Assembly: GCA_035765895.1 (NCBI GenBank)
Contig: DASTWL010000024.1
Coordinates: 1-41,384 of the forward strand
Length of the DNA stretch: 41,384 nucleotides
Source of the DNA: Verrucomicrobiia bacterium
GTDB lineage: Bacteria; Verrucomicrobiota; Verrucomicrobiia; Limisphaerales; DSYF01
Direction: 5' to 3'
Part shown: positions 1-8,246 of the stretch, piece after piece
How the letters are laid out: each line of letters begins with the position of its first letter
Position numbering within the stretch: position 1 is the first letter of the stretch
Position numbers and translations under genes: made by a program
Notes under the pieces: generated by a model
What the model was told of the DNA's origin: nothing
The model's input: the letters and a program-made list of their open reading frames with translations, nothing else
The model's database searches: none

Positions 1-488
1 AAAGGGCACCAGTGGCAGGCCGGTTTACTTGCCGCCGCCCGCCGGACTATTTTGAAGCTATCGAATGCAACGGAGCCCAAGCCAGTTTCTTGAGTCATTG
101 CCCCAACCGAAGGGTGGTTGGTGTGCTAACCATGCGCTGCAGCGCCTATGAGGGTTGTCAACCGGGTCATGGATTTTCCGTCAGGTTTTCTTCAGTGAGG
201 CGTTGACGCGCGGAGGAGCTGCGTCAGCAGTCCGGAGTCGCGCACGGCAGCGGTGGGACCGGCGAACCCCACAGATCGTTCCGCTGCGCTGGCAGCCGGC
301 CTTACCTTTTCATTTTAAAAGTCGTGGCTCGGCAGTCGCGCGCCGGATCACCCCGCCGTCCTTCGTTAACCGGCAGCTCTCCGGTTTCGTCCCGGCGGGC
401 CCTTCCCCAGACCACCGCAAACCATTGACGTGCCGCCCACCGCCGGCCGACAATCCCGCCGCCGGAGTCCGGCACCAAACCAATTGAC
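1..488. other. Non-coding stretch, nothing recognised
   Basis: No open frame here resembles a known protein. The short frames present are arginine- and proline-rich, as expected by chance in GC-rich DNA. I see no tRNA, terminator hairpin or strong promoter. The stretch presumably holds the leader of the acyltransferase gene that starts at 489, whose ATG has no Shine-Dalgarno sequence in front of it. Confidence 0.5.
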
Positions 489-1622
489 ATGAGTTCACCG
501 CTCGAAATCATCGCCCTGACGCGGCAGCCCCGGGATGTCCGCCGTTTTTTCAAGCTCGCCTACCGTATTTACGACGGCGACCCCCGCTGGTTCGCGCCGC
601 TGTTGATGGACATGCACAAGGTGTTCGCGGACGCCAATCCGCTGTTCACGCACGCCGAGATGCAGTTGTGGGTGGCCCGGCGCGACGGCCGCGACGTGGG
701 GCGCATTGCCGGCGTGATTGACCGGAACCACAACGCGTTTCACCAGGAGCGAACCGCCTTTTTCGGCTTCTTCGAATGCGTGGACGACGCGGCCGCGAGC
801 GCGAAACTGTTCGAGGCGGTGGCGGCGTGGGCGAAGCAGAAGGGCATGGACCGTTTGCTCGGCCCGATGAACCCGACGACCAACGACGAGTGCGGGCTGC
901 TGGTGGACGGCTTCGAGACGCCGCCGGTGTTCATGATGACCTACAATCCGCGCTACTACGTGAAGCTGCTCGAAGGCGCCGGGTTCCGCCGCGCGAAGGA
1001 TCTGCTCGCCTTCGAGTTTGCGGTGGCGGGCAGTCCGCAGGAGCGGCTGAAGCGGTTTCAGGAGAAGTTCCGCAAACGCGAACCCGATCTGCGAATCGTG
1101 CCGCTGGCGAAAAAGACGTTGAAGGAGCAGCTCGTCAAGGTGAAGGCGGTTTACAATCAGGCGTGGGAAAAGAACTGGGGCTTCGTGCCGATGACCGACG
1201 CCGAAATCGATTTCATGGCGGAACGGCTCAAGCCCCTGCTCACCGACGGCCTGGCGTTCCTGGCCGAAACACCGCAGGAACCGGTCGGCTTCATGCTGGC
1301 CATGCCGGATTTCAACGAGGCCTTCCTGCCGTTGCGCGGCCGGCTGCTTTCGCCGGGACTGCTGCGGGCCGTGCCCTACCTGCTCGGCTGGAAGGCGCCG
1401 CGATACGTGCGGTGCGTAACGCTCGGGGTCACAGCGAAGGCCCGCGGCCGGGGCATCGAAGCGGCCATGCTGGCGGAAGGCGTCTTCACGTCGCTGCGTC
1501 TGGGCATCCAACGCTGCGAAGCCTCGTGGATCCTGGAGGACAATGTGCCGGTGATCCGGATGATCGAGCTGTTTGGCGGCAAGGTTTACAAGACTTACCG
1601 CATCTACGAACGCCCGGCCTGA
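489..1622 (+). CDS. GNAT-like acyltransferase, candidate bacterial ceramide synthase
   Basis: A 377-residue protein. The N-terminal half reads like the large GNAT-type family with 'YDGDPRWFAPL', 'NPLFTHAE', 'VGRIAGVIDRNHN', 'GFFECVDD', 'GPMNPTTNDECGLLVDGF' and 'MMTYNPRYY'. The C-terminal part (residues about 280-370) has the acetyl-CoA-fold ending with 'LGVTAKARGRGIEAAM'. I recall this family as the one containing the bacterial acyl-CoA-dependent ceramide synthase (bCerS) of Caulobacter. Placement tail-to-tail with a serine palmitoyltransferase-like operon (8-base gap) supports N-acylation of a sphingoid base. The family match is from memory of sequence pattern; substrate is inferred. A plain N-acetyltransferase of unknown substrate is the alternative. 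Confidence 0.7.
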   Translation: MSSPLEIIALTRQPRDVRRFFKLAYRIYDGDPRWFAPLLMDMHKVFADANPLFTHAEMQLWVARRDGRDVGRIAGVIDRNHNAFHQERTAFFGFFECVDDAAASAKLFEAVAAWAKQKGMDRLLGPMNPTTNDECGLLVDGFETPPVFMMTYNPRYYVKLLEGAGFRRAKDLLAFEFAVAGSPQERLKRFQEKFRKREPDLRIVPLAKKTLKEQLVKVKAVYNQAWEKNWGFVPMTDAEIDFMAERLKPLLTDGLAFLAETPQEPVGFMLAMPDFNEAFLPLRGRLLSPGLLRAVPYLLGWKAPRYVRCVTLGVTAKARGRGIEAAMLAEGVFTSLRLGIQRCEASWILEDNVPVIRMIELFGGKVYKTYRIYERPA

Positions 1623-1629
1623 CCGGCGG

Positions 1630-2607
1630 TCAGGGTGGCGATTCTTCCGAAGCCACGCCCAACGACGGTTGGGAAGCCACCTTGTCCGGGGCCGCCGGCG
1701 CCCCGGCAAAACGGGCATACAGGCGGTTGGCCAGGGGCAGCAGCAACGCGGTCGTCAAGGCGCCGGCCAGCACGTCCACTGCGTAGTGATAGCGGCAATA
1801 CACCGTTGAGCCGCACAGCAACACCGCCATGACGAGGTGAATCCAGCGGATGCGCCGCAGATACAGGAAGGAAAAATAGACCGTGACCAGCGCGATGGCG
1901 ACGTGGCTGCTCGGAAACGCAGCCCCCGGCGCTTCAAACTCGCGGTAAATCAGCGCCATGATTTTGTAAAAGAGGCCCGCCTGCACACTTTCGGGGAAGA
2001 CCCAGGCCGCTTCGGGCGGCGCGTTGGCCGGCGGATCGGACGACACGATGTCGCTGTAGGCAATGCGCGGGCCGATGACCGGCAGGAAAATGTAAATCAG
2101 GTAGCACGCGTAAAACACGAACGACACGACGGAGATGTAGTGGTAAAACTGGCGGCGGTTCCGGAGAAACAACGCCAGGCCGACGCCGACAATCATCACG
2201 TAGTAGGAAAAATAGGCGATGTAGAACACCTCGCTCACCCACAACGACGGAAAGGTCTGCATGAACCGGACGCTCGGCTCGAACCCGAACAGCAGCCGGT
2301 CCAGATGAATGAAGTGCCCATCCAGATAGCCCGTGTGCAGCATCTGATTGAGCAGGCCGGTTTCACGGTAAAATCCCGTGTAGAGCAGCACCGGATAGAA
2401 GTGGCGCAGGAAGTCGAGCACCCGGTTGGCCGGCCGGGCCGCGCTGGCCCTGATCAACCCGTGAATCAGCGCCAGGCATCCGACATGGGCCGCACACAAC
2501 CAGCCCCACCCCGGCACGGCCGTGCCGTGCAAAATCAGGACGATGAGCGCCACCAGGGCGATGTAACCCTGCGTCGCGTAGTCAATAAACGTGTAATGCT
2601 TCGTCAT
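1630..2607 (-). CDS. PAP2/AUR1-type membrane phosphotransferase or phosphatase
   Basis: A 325-residue polytopic membrane protein with about six hydrophobic segments. Near the middle it has 'LPVIGPR', then 'FPSSHVA' (PAP2 motif 2, residues about 230-236) and 'CRYHYAVDVLAG' (motif 3 with His and Asp). The G-P, PSSH and HYxxD triad is the lipid-phosphate phosphatase signature. The spacing and the 'FLPVIGPR' motif resemble the AUR1/inositol phosphorylceramide synthase branch (PAP2_3). It is the last gene of the operon, starting 4 bases after the reductase stop. In this setting it may add or remove a phospho-headgroup on ceramide. A general undecaprenyl- or phosphatidate phosphatase role cannot be excluded. 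The C-terminal 35 residues are hydrophilic and cytosolic-looking. Confidence 0.75.
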   Translation of the reverse strand: MTKHYTFIDYATQGYIALVALIVLILHGTAVPGWGWLCAAHVGCLALIHGLIRASAARPANRVLDFLRHFYPVLLYTGFYRETGLLNQMLHTGYLDGHFIHLDRLLFGFEPSVRFMQTFPSLWVSEVFYIAYFSYYVMIVGVGLALFLRNRRQFYHYISVVSFVFYACYLIYIFLPVIGPRIAYSDIVSSDPPANAPPEAAWVFPESVQAGLFYKIMALIYREFEAPGAAFPSSHVAIALVTVYFSFLYLRRIRWIHLVMAVLLCGSTVYCRYHYAVDVLAGALTTALLLPLANRLYARFAGAPAAPDKVASQPSLGVASEESPP

Positions 2608-2610
2608 GCG

Positions 2611-3594
2611 TCAGAGCCAGCCATGCTCCCGATACCAACGCAGCGTGTCCACCACGCCGTCGCGCAAGGGCGTGGCACATTCGAGATCCAGTTCCGCCTT
2701 CAGCCGGGCCACGTCACACACCCAGCCGGGCGCGTTCAGCTCGGCGAACTTCTGCGCGTTCAACACGCTGGGCCGCCGGGTGCGCCGCGCCCGCCAGTCC
2801 GCCCACTGACACGCCAGCCACAGCACCACCCGCGGCAGCGGCAGCGGAATCGTCCAGGTTCCCAGTTCGGTCGCCATCCGCCGGGCCAGTTCCGCGGCCG
2901 TCACCACTTCCGGTGAACCGACAAAAAAGACCTTCCGGCGCGCGCGCGGTTCAATCAAAACGGCGACAATGACCCGCGCCAGGTCGGCCACGTGCACCAG
3001 GCTTAAAAACTGCCGGCCGCCGCCGAACTGCGGGCGGAGATGCGCGTTGACCGCCTTGAACAGCCGGAGAAATTCACGATCGCGCGGCCCATACACCGCC
3101 GGCGGGCGCAGGATCACCCAGTCCGTCGTGCAGTGGGTCATGACCTCCTGCTCCGCCGCGAGTTTGCTGCGGCCATAATCGGAAACCGGCCGGGGGGGCT
3201 GGTTTTCCCGCGCCGGTTCGTCCGGCGTGTGCGGCCCGGCCACGGCCAGGCTGGAAACGTGCACGAATCGTTGGATGCGCGGGCCGCAACGGTTGACGGC
3301 CTCCACGAGCTGGCGGGTGCCCTGCTGGTTGGCCGCGAAGAATCCCGCGGCATCCAGGGCCTTGGTCGCGCCGGCGCAATGAACCACATGCGTCACGCCG
3401 GCGAGCGCCGCCGCGAGGGCTTCCGGCTGGTCCATGCCGCCCGTCCGGACTTCAACCCGGGAAAGCTGGTTGGCGATGAACTGGCGGTCGCTGGCTGCGC
3501 GGAGCAAAACCACCGTGGGAATGCCCTGCGCCAGGAGCTGGTCCAGCACGTGGCTGCCCACGAAACCGTTGCCGCCGGTGAGCAGGACTTTCAT
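2611..3594 (-). CDS. NAD(P)-dependent epimerase/reductase, candidate 3-ketosphinganine reductase
   Basis: A 327-residue extended short-chain dehydrogenase. The dinucleotide-binding loop is 'TGGNGFVGSHV' at residues 6-16, followed by 'VVHCAGATKA' and 'FVHVSSLAVAGP'. The catalytic pair is 'YGRSK' (Tyr and Lys). 'LRPPAVYGPRD' is the usual substrate-side loop. Extended SDRs of this kind (CerR) reduce 3-ketosphinganine in bacterial ceramide synthesis. Its place between the serine palmitoyltransferase-like gene (17-base gap) and the AUR1-like gene makes that the best guess. Sugar epimerase activity is possible from the fold alone. The ATG is well defined by the start of the Rossmann fold. Confidence 0.75.
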   Translation of the reverse strand: MKVLLTGGNGFVGSHVLDQLLAQGIPTVVLLRAASDRQFIANQLSRVEVRTGGMDQPEALAAALAGVTHVVHCAGATKALDAAGFFAANQQGTRQLVEAVNRCGPRIQRFVHVSSLAVAGPHTPDEPARENQPPRPVSDYGRSKLAAEQEVMTHCTTDWVILRPPAVYGPRDREFLRLFKAVNAHLRPQFGGGRQFLSLVHVADLARVIVAVLIEPRARRKVFFVGSPEVVTAAELARRMATELGTWTIPLPLPRVVLWLACQWADWRARRTRRPSVLNAQKFAELNAPGWVCDVARLKAELDLECATPLRDGVVDTLRWYREHGWL

Positions 3595-3611
3595 GCCGGT
3601 GCGGGCCCCGG

Positions 3612-4928
3612 TCAGATGATGCCGAGCCGCTGGCCGACCTTCTGAAACTTTTCCAGGGCGCGGTCAATTTGCGCGAAGGTGTGCGTGGCCATGAGACTCA
3701 CACGCAGCAATTCCTGACCAACCGGAACGCCGGGCGAAACGACCGGATTCACAAACACGCCCTCTTCTTCGAGCCCCTTGCAGAACTGGAAGGTCTTGAG
3801 CATGTCGTGCACGTAAACGGGCAGGATCGGGGTTTCGGAGGCGCCCAGATGAAACCCCAGGGAAATCAGCCCCTGCTTCATGCGTTCGGTGTTTTTCCAC
3901 AGCTGGGCGATCCGGGCCGGCTCGTTGATCATGATCTTCAACGCCGCGAGGACCGCCGCCGCATTGGCCGGGCTCATGCTCGCGCTGAACACGAGGGTGC
4001 GCGAGTTGTGCTTGAGAAAATCAATTGTGGCCGCGTCGCTGGCAATGAACCCGCCGAGGCTCGCGAGGGATTTGCTGAACGTGCCCATGATGAGCTGCAC
4101 GTCGTCCTCCAAACCGAAGTGCGAGGCCGTGCCGGAACCGCATTGCCCGAGCACGCCGATGCCGTGGGCGTCATCCACCATGACGGCGGCGTTGTATCGC
4201 TTGGCCAGCTTGACCAGCTCGGGCAGCTTGATGATGTCGCCTTCCATGCTGAAGACGCCGTCCACGACGATCAGCTTGCCGGCCCCGTGCGGCAACTGGC
4301 GCAGGCGCCGTTCCAGCGCATTCATGTCATTATGGGCAAACCGGATGAATTCGCCCAGGGACAGCCGGCAGCCTTCCACCAGACTCGCGTGGTTGGCCTT
4401 GTCGGCCAGGATGTATTCGTCCTTGCCCACGATGGTGCTGACCACGCCGAGATTGACCTGAAAGCCGGTGCTGTAGAGGAGCACGGCCTCCTTTTTCATC
4501 AGCCGGGCCAGTTCGGTCTCAAGCTCGATGTGCAGATCGAGCGTGCCGTTCAGAAACCGGGAGCCGGCGCAACCGCTGCCATACTTGCGCACTGCGGCTT
4601 CGGTGGCTTCCTTGATGCGCGGGTCATTCGTCAGGCCCAGATAACTGTTCGAGCCCATCATGAGCACCTTCTGGCCATTCATCGTGACCTCGGTGTCCTG
4701 CGCGGAGGAAATCGTCCGGAAATAGGGATACAACCCGAGTGCCCGCACCTGGTCGGCGCTGTGGTAGTTCCGCACCTTGCTGAACAACGGCAAACCGGCG
4801 GACTCCGCCTCCGGATGGGTTGCGAGATGGCCATTACCCCCCAAGGCTTTGGCTGCGGGTGCTGGCACCGGATTTTGGGGCGTTCTGGCCGCAGACGCGA
4901 CGGTCTGCGATTGCTTCTGAAAACTCAT
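3612..4928 (-). CDS. spt: Alpha-oxoamine synthase, probable serine palmitoyltransferase
   Basis: A 438-residue PLP enzyme of the alpha-oxoamine synthase family. After a Pro/Ala-rich extension of about 50 residues come '[14 protein letters not shown]', '[14 protein letters not shown]', '[11 protein letters not shown]', '[11 protein letters not shown]' and '[12 protein letters not shown]'. The Schiff-base lysine is in '[13 protein letters not shown]', where serine palmitoyltransferases carry TFSKS and KBL/BioF usually carry a different loop. The reaction would be serine plus acyl-CoA or acyl-ACP giving 3-ketosphinganine. It is the first gene of the minus-strand operon with reductase and AUR1-like enzyme. 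No dedicated acyl carrier protein gene is seen nearby. Glycine C-acetyltransferase is the main alternative, disfavoured by the neighbours. Confidence 0.8.
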   Translation of the reverse strand: MSFQKQSQTVASAARTPQNPVPAPAAKALGGNGHLATHPEAESAGLPLFSKVRNYHSADQVRALGLYPYFRTISSAQDTEVTMNGQKVLMMGSNSYLGLTNDPRIKEATEAAVRKYGSGCAGSRFLNGTLDLHIELETELARLMKKEAVLLYSTGFQVNLGVVSTIVGKDEYILADKANHASLVEGCRLSLGEFIRFAHNDMNALERRLRQLPHGAGKLIVVDGVFSMEGDIIKLPELVKLAKRYNAAVMVDDAHGIGVLGQCGSGTASHFGLEDDVQLIMGTFSKSLASLGGFIASDAATIDFLKHNSRTLVFSASMSPANAAAVLAALKIMINEPARIAQLWKNTERMKQGLISLGFHLGASETPILPVYVHDMLKTFQFCKGLEEEGVFVNPVVSPGVPVGQELLRVSLMATHTFAQIDRALEKFQKVGQRLGII

Positions 4929-5290
4929 GTAATATCAGGTTTCTGACGCGAACTGTGTCGCAACTTAACCCCCGTAAATCAATCAAATTCTCGCCTTCCA
5001 CCATTGCCGCGCCGCCTGGTTCCACGCACGTTCCCGGGCTAAAAACACGAACCGCGGCGGGGCCCACCGCATTTGCAGCATAAATACTCCAGCCCATCGA
5101 ATTCCGGTGGCCCAAACCTGACCAAATAAGGGCCATCAACGATAAAGCCACGGTTTAAACTGCGGCAGCCAAGTCCGCCCGCGTCGGTTCCCCAAAATTC
5201 ACTCGAAAATTTGTCCTCGGTCAAAAGATGCGCATCAAATGACAAGATCGGTGTGGTCGGCGAGACGCCGGCCGGCGACAGTGGACGCAG
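4929..5290. other. Divergent intergenic region
   Basis: The stretch separates the minus-strand sphingolipid operon from the plus-strand FeoA gene, so it should hold two outward promoters. It is slightly more AT-rich than the flanking genes. I could not pick a convincing -35/-10 pair, Fur box or terminator by eye. Confidence 0.4.
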
Positions 5291-5587
5291 ATGTTTATGC
5301 GTGCTGAATCTCCGACCAACGAACGCGGCACGGGGCCGCGTTGCGATCTGTGTCCGCTGAACCGGGTGCAAGCCGGCGTTGCGGTGCGCATCCGGCAACT
5401 GTGCGCCACGCCCGAAATTCAGACCCGCCTCCGTGAACTGGGTCTGTGCGAGGACCAAATCATCCGCCTCGTCACCAACCGCACGAGCTTCATCTGCCAG
5501 GTCTGCAACTCCCGTTTCGCGCTCAGCGAGCAGCTCGCCGCGCTCATTCTGGTTGAGCCGATGCAACCAGCGCCGGTTCGCGGTTGA
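5291..5587 (+). CDS. FeoA-domain protein
   Basis: A 98-residue protein with an SH3-like FeoA domain from about residue 22: 'CPLNRVQAGVAVRIRQL', then 'TRLRELGLCEDQIIRLV' and 'FICQVCNSRFALSEQLAALILVEP'. FeoA is the small cytosolic partner of the ferrous iron permease FeoB. No feoB is present in the window, so this is a stand-alone FeoA, which may have a regulatory role instead. The Cys-rich start ('RCDLCPL') and internal 'CQVC' are unusual and might bind metal. The 3' end overlaps the convergent GltD-like gene by 44 bases. Iron supply would fit the neighbouring heme pathway, but that link is inference. Confidence 0.75.
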   Translation: MFMRAESPTNERGTGPRCDLCPLNRVQAGVAVRIRQLCATPEIQTRLRELGLCEDQIIRLVTNRTSFICQVCNSRFALSEQLAALILVEPMQPAPVRG

Positions 5588-7007
5588 CCACCGCCCGTCC
5601 GCCCAGCCACCGCACGATTCCCGCCGCGGCCCGCCGTCCATCGCGCACGGCGTGAACCACCAGTTGCGCGCCGCGCACGGAATCACCGCCGGAGAAAATA
5701 CCCGGAATGTTGGTCATCTGGTGCTCATCCACGATGAGACCGCCCCAGGCGTTCCTGAGCAGTGGCGCAAAGTCGCTGTCCGCCGCAAACGGCACCGGAT
5801 CGAATCCGTAGGCGACCAGAATCAAATCCGCCGAGATCGCAAAATCCGAGCCGCGCACCGCCCGGGGTTTGCGCCGGCCCGAACCATCGGGTTCGCCCAG
5901 CTCCATTTTCAGGCAATGCAGCCGGTTCAGATTCCCGTGGGCGTCGCCTTCGAGGCGCAGCGGATTGGTCAAAAACAGAAACACCGCCCCTTCCTCGACC
6001 GCGTTCAAATACTCCTTCCGGCTGCCCGGCATGTTTTCGAGATCGCGCCGGTAAACGCACACGGTGGATTTGGCCCCGCTGCGGATGGCCGTGCGGAGGC
6101 AATCCATCGCCGTGTCGCCGCCGCCGAGGACGACGACATCCTTCCCGCGGCAATCAATGGGTGCAACGACGTGCGGCCCCGGCGTGTTCTTCTGCACGAG
6201 GAACGGGATGGCCGCATGCACACCGCTCAAGTGCTCGCCCGGAAGGTCAAGCGGCTTGGCCTGTTCGCAGCCAATGCCCAAAAATACCGCGTCAAAATCC
6301 CGCGCCAGCGTCCAAAGCGAGACGTCGCAGCCCACCCGCTGGCCCACCCGCATGACCACGCCGCGTTCCCGCAACAGCGCGACACGGCGCTCCACCACGG
6401 ATTTTTCGAGCTTGAACGACGGAATGCCGTTGCGCAGCAGTCCGCCCGGGGTTGCCTGCGCTTCAAAGATCGTCACGGCGAAGCCGCGTTTGGCCAGTTC
6501 ATCGGCGCAACTCAGGCTGGCCGGACCGGACCCCACGCACGCCACGCGGCGGCCGTTCGGCGCCGCCCGGATGACGCGCCGGTCGCGGTGCGCAAACGCA
6601 TATTCGTTGATGAACACCTCAATGGCGCCGATGCTCACCGGCGCCGAATGGGAGTTCAGGATGCATGCCCCTTCGCACTGCCGTTCCTGCGGACAAATGC
6701 GCCCGCAAATCTCGGGCAGGTTGCTCGTGGCGCCAGAGATTTCCGCCGCGGCCAGAAATTCCCCCTCCGCCGCCAGTGCCAGCCATTCAGGAATCCGGTT
6801 GGCCAGCGGGCAGCCGCGCACGCACAAGGGATCGGGACATTGGATGCAGCGGCTGGCCTGGGCGCGGACCGTGGCCTCATCGTAGAGGGAATAAATCTCG
6901 CGAAAATCCGCAAGGCGTTCACCGGCCGGCCGCTTCGGCGGCAGCCGGCGCGGCACTTCCAGCCACGCATGACGGGCGTCCCAAGGGGTTTTGCCGGGCG
7001 CATTCAT
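5544..7007 (-). CDS. GltD-like NAD(P)-dependent flavoprotein (glutamate synthase small subunit family)
   Basis: About 487 residues. The N-terminal Fe-S domain has 'CIQCPDPLCVRGCPLANRI' and later 'CGRICPQERQCEGAC', both typical of GltD/NfnB-type proteins. An FAD site follows ('VGSGPASLSCADELAKRGF'), then an NAD(P) site ('VVVLGGGDTAMDC') and the C-terminal 'GIFSGGDSVRGAQLVVHAV'. The family passes electrons from NAD(P)H to a partner such as GltB. No gltB lies here, so the partner is unknown; sulfide dehydrogenase/NfnB-like roles are open. I chose the ATG at 7007 because family similarity begins there. An ATG at 7061 would add 18 residues without family resemblance. Neither has a clear ribosome-binding site. 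Confidence 0.75.
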   Translation of the reverse strand: MNAPGKTPWDARHAWLEVPRRLPPKRPAGERLADFREIYSLYDEATVRAQASRCIQCPDPLCVRGCPLANRIPEWLALAAEGEFLAAAEISGATSNLPEICGRICPQERQCEGACILNSHSAPVSIGAIEVFINEYAFAHRDRRVIRAAPNGRRVACVGSGPASLSCADELAKRGFAVTIFEAQATPGGLLRNGIPSFKLEKSVVERRVALLRERGVVMRVGQRVGCDVSLWTLARDFDAVFLGIGCEQAKPLDLPGEHLSGVHAAIPFLVQKNTPGPHVVAPIDCRGKDVVVLGGGDTAMDCLRTAIRSGAKSTVCVYRRDLENMPGSRKEYLNAVEEGAVFLFLTNPLRLEGDAHGNLNRLHCLKMELGEPDGSGRRKPRAVRGSDFAISADLILVAYGFDPVPFAADSDFAPLLRNAWGGLIVDEHQMTNIPGIFSGGDSVRGAQLVVHAVRDGRRAAAGIVRWLGGRAVVNREPALVASAQPE

Positions 7008-7141
7008 GGTTTGCAAGGGGACAGCGCAGTCTCCCTCCAAGCGGGCGGTCCGCACACCCATTTATTGCCAAATGCTGCTCAAACCTTGCCACCGTGGACG
7101 CCGCGTCGGACGCCGCCGGGCGGCGGCAAATGGCCGCTGGA

Positions 7142-8152
7142 TCAGCCCGCAAACGGCTTCACCATGTTTGCCAAGGCCGTGATCCAAAGCGGATGCTCAT
7201 TCAGGCAGGGAATCAGCGTGTAGCGCTCACCGCCGGCTTGCAGGAACGTTTCGCGGCCGCGCATGCCGATTTCCTCGATCGTCTCCAGGCAATCGCTCAC
7301 AAACGCGGGCGAAATGATGACCAGTTTTTTTACGCCCGCCTTGGGCAGGCGTTCCAGTTCGAAGTCCGTGAATGGTTTCAGCCATGGATCCTTGCCCAGG
7401 CGTGACTGGAAGGCGACGGACCATTTTTGCGCCGGCACCCGGCACTTTTCCGCCACCTGCTTCGCGGTCTGGAAGCATTGGGCGCGGTAACAAAACTCAT
7501 GCGCCGGGCCCGGCACCTCGCAGCAGTTCGGCACCGTGAGGCAATGGCATTTCGTCGGGTCCGACTTCTTGATCTGCCGCTCCGGCACGCCGTGAAAGCT
7601 GAACAGCAGGTGATCGAAGTCCGTTTGCAACGCCGGCGCGGAAACCGCCGCCAGTGCGGCGATGTAATCCGGCGCGGCATAATACGGCGGCTGCACCGTG
7701 AGCCGGATGTGCGGCGCGTGCCGGGCGATGTTTTCCCGCACCCAGACCACGGCCGTTTCGTAGCTCGACATGGCGTAGTGCGGGAACAATGGAATCAACA
7801 ACAGCTCGGTGATCCCCTGCCCGGCCAGTTTCTTGACCGCGTCCGGCACGCCCGGGTTCTGGTAACGCATCGCCAGTTCAACCGGCACGGAGACGCGCTG
7901 TTGCAGGAGGGCCTGCACGTGACGGCTGATGACAATGAGCGGCGAACCTTCCGGCGTCCAAACGCTCTGATAGGCGTGCGCGGATTCCTTGGGCCGGTTG
8001 AGGAGAATCATCCCCACGATGAACCGGCGCAGCGGCCACGCGACGTCAATCACGCGCCCGTCCATCAGGAATTCGTTCAGGTAACGGCGCACGTCCGGCA
8101 CGGACGGCGAATCGGGCGACCCCAGGTTGACCAGGAGAACGGCTTTGCTCAT
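7142..8152 (-). CDS. hemH: Ferrochelatase
   Basis: A 336-residue protein of normal ferrochelatase length. It starts 'AVLLVNLGSPDSP' and carries 'LIPLFPHYAMSSYET', the catalytic-His motif 'LLFSFHGVPERQI', 'VAFQSRLGKDPWLKP' and 'ISPAFVSDCLETIEEIG' with the conserved acidic ladder. It inserts ferrous iron into protoporphyrin IX, the last step of protoheme synthesis. Extra cysteines after the His motif ('KCHCLTVPNCC') may bind a metal or cluster, as in some bacterial ferrochelatases; this is not proven. It is downstream of hemG by about 94 bases on the same strand and is the end of the heme run. The coproporphyrin-dependent variant is unlikely because a protoporphyrinogen oxidase-type gene sits next door. 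Confidence 0.95.
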   Translation of the reverse strand: MSKAVLLVNLGSPDSPSVPDVRRYLNEFLMDGRVIDVAWPLRRFIVGMILLNRPKESAHAYQSVWTPEGSPLIVISRHVQALLQQRVSVPVELAMRYQNPGVPDAVKKLAGQGITELLLIPLFPHYAMSSYETAVVWVRENIARHAPHIRLTVQPPYYAAPDYIAALAAVSAPALQTDFDHLLFSFHGVPERQIKKSDPTKCHCLTVPNCCEVPGPAHEFCYRAQCFQTAKQVAEKCRVPAQKWSVAFQSRLGKDPWLKPFTDFELERLPKAGVKKLVIISPAFVSDCLETIEEIGMRGRETFLQAGGERYTLIPCLNEHPLWITALANMVKPFAG

Positions 8153-8246
8153 GCGGCTAAGGGCAGTCGTTGCATCGTTAAATCGGGGCCACGTTACCCC
8201 GGCGGCGGTGCCAGGTCACGTGGTAACGCGGCCACGCCAGATCACT

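Noticed and set aside
495-1718. Long minus-strand frame opposite the acyltransferase gene
   Set aside because: Arg/His-rich mirror of a GC-rich gene, with no family motifs; the plus-strand frame has clear conserved blocks.
3669-4946. 425-codon plus-strand frame opposite the serine palmitoyltransferase-like gene
   Set aside because: Low-complexity antisense frame; the minus strand carries all PLP-enzyme motifs.
5379-7223. 614-codon plus-strand frame across feoA and the GltD-like gene
   Set aside because: Antisense frame of the GltD-like gene, without recognisable domains or signal.
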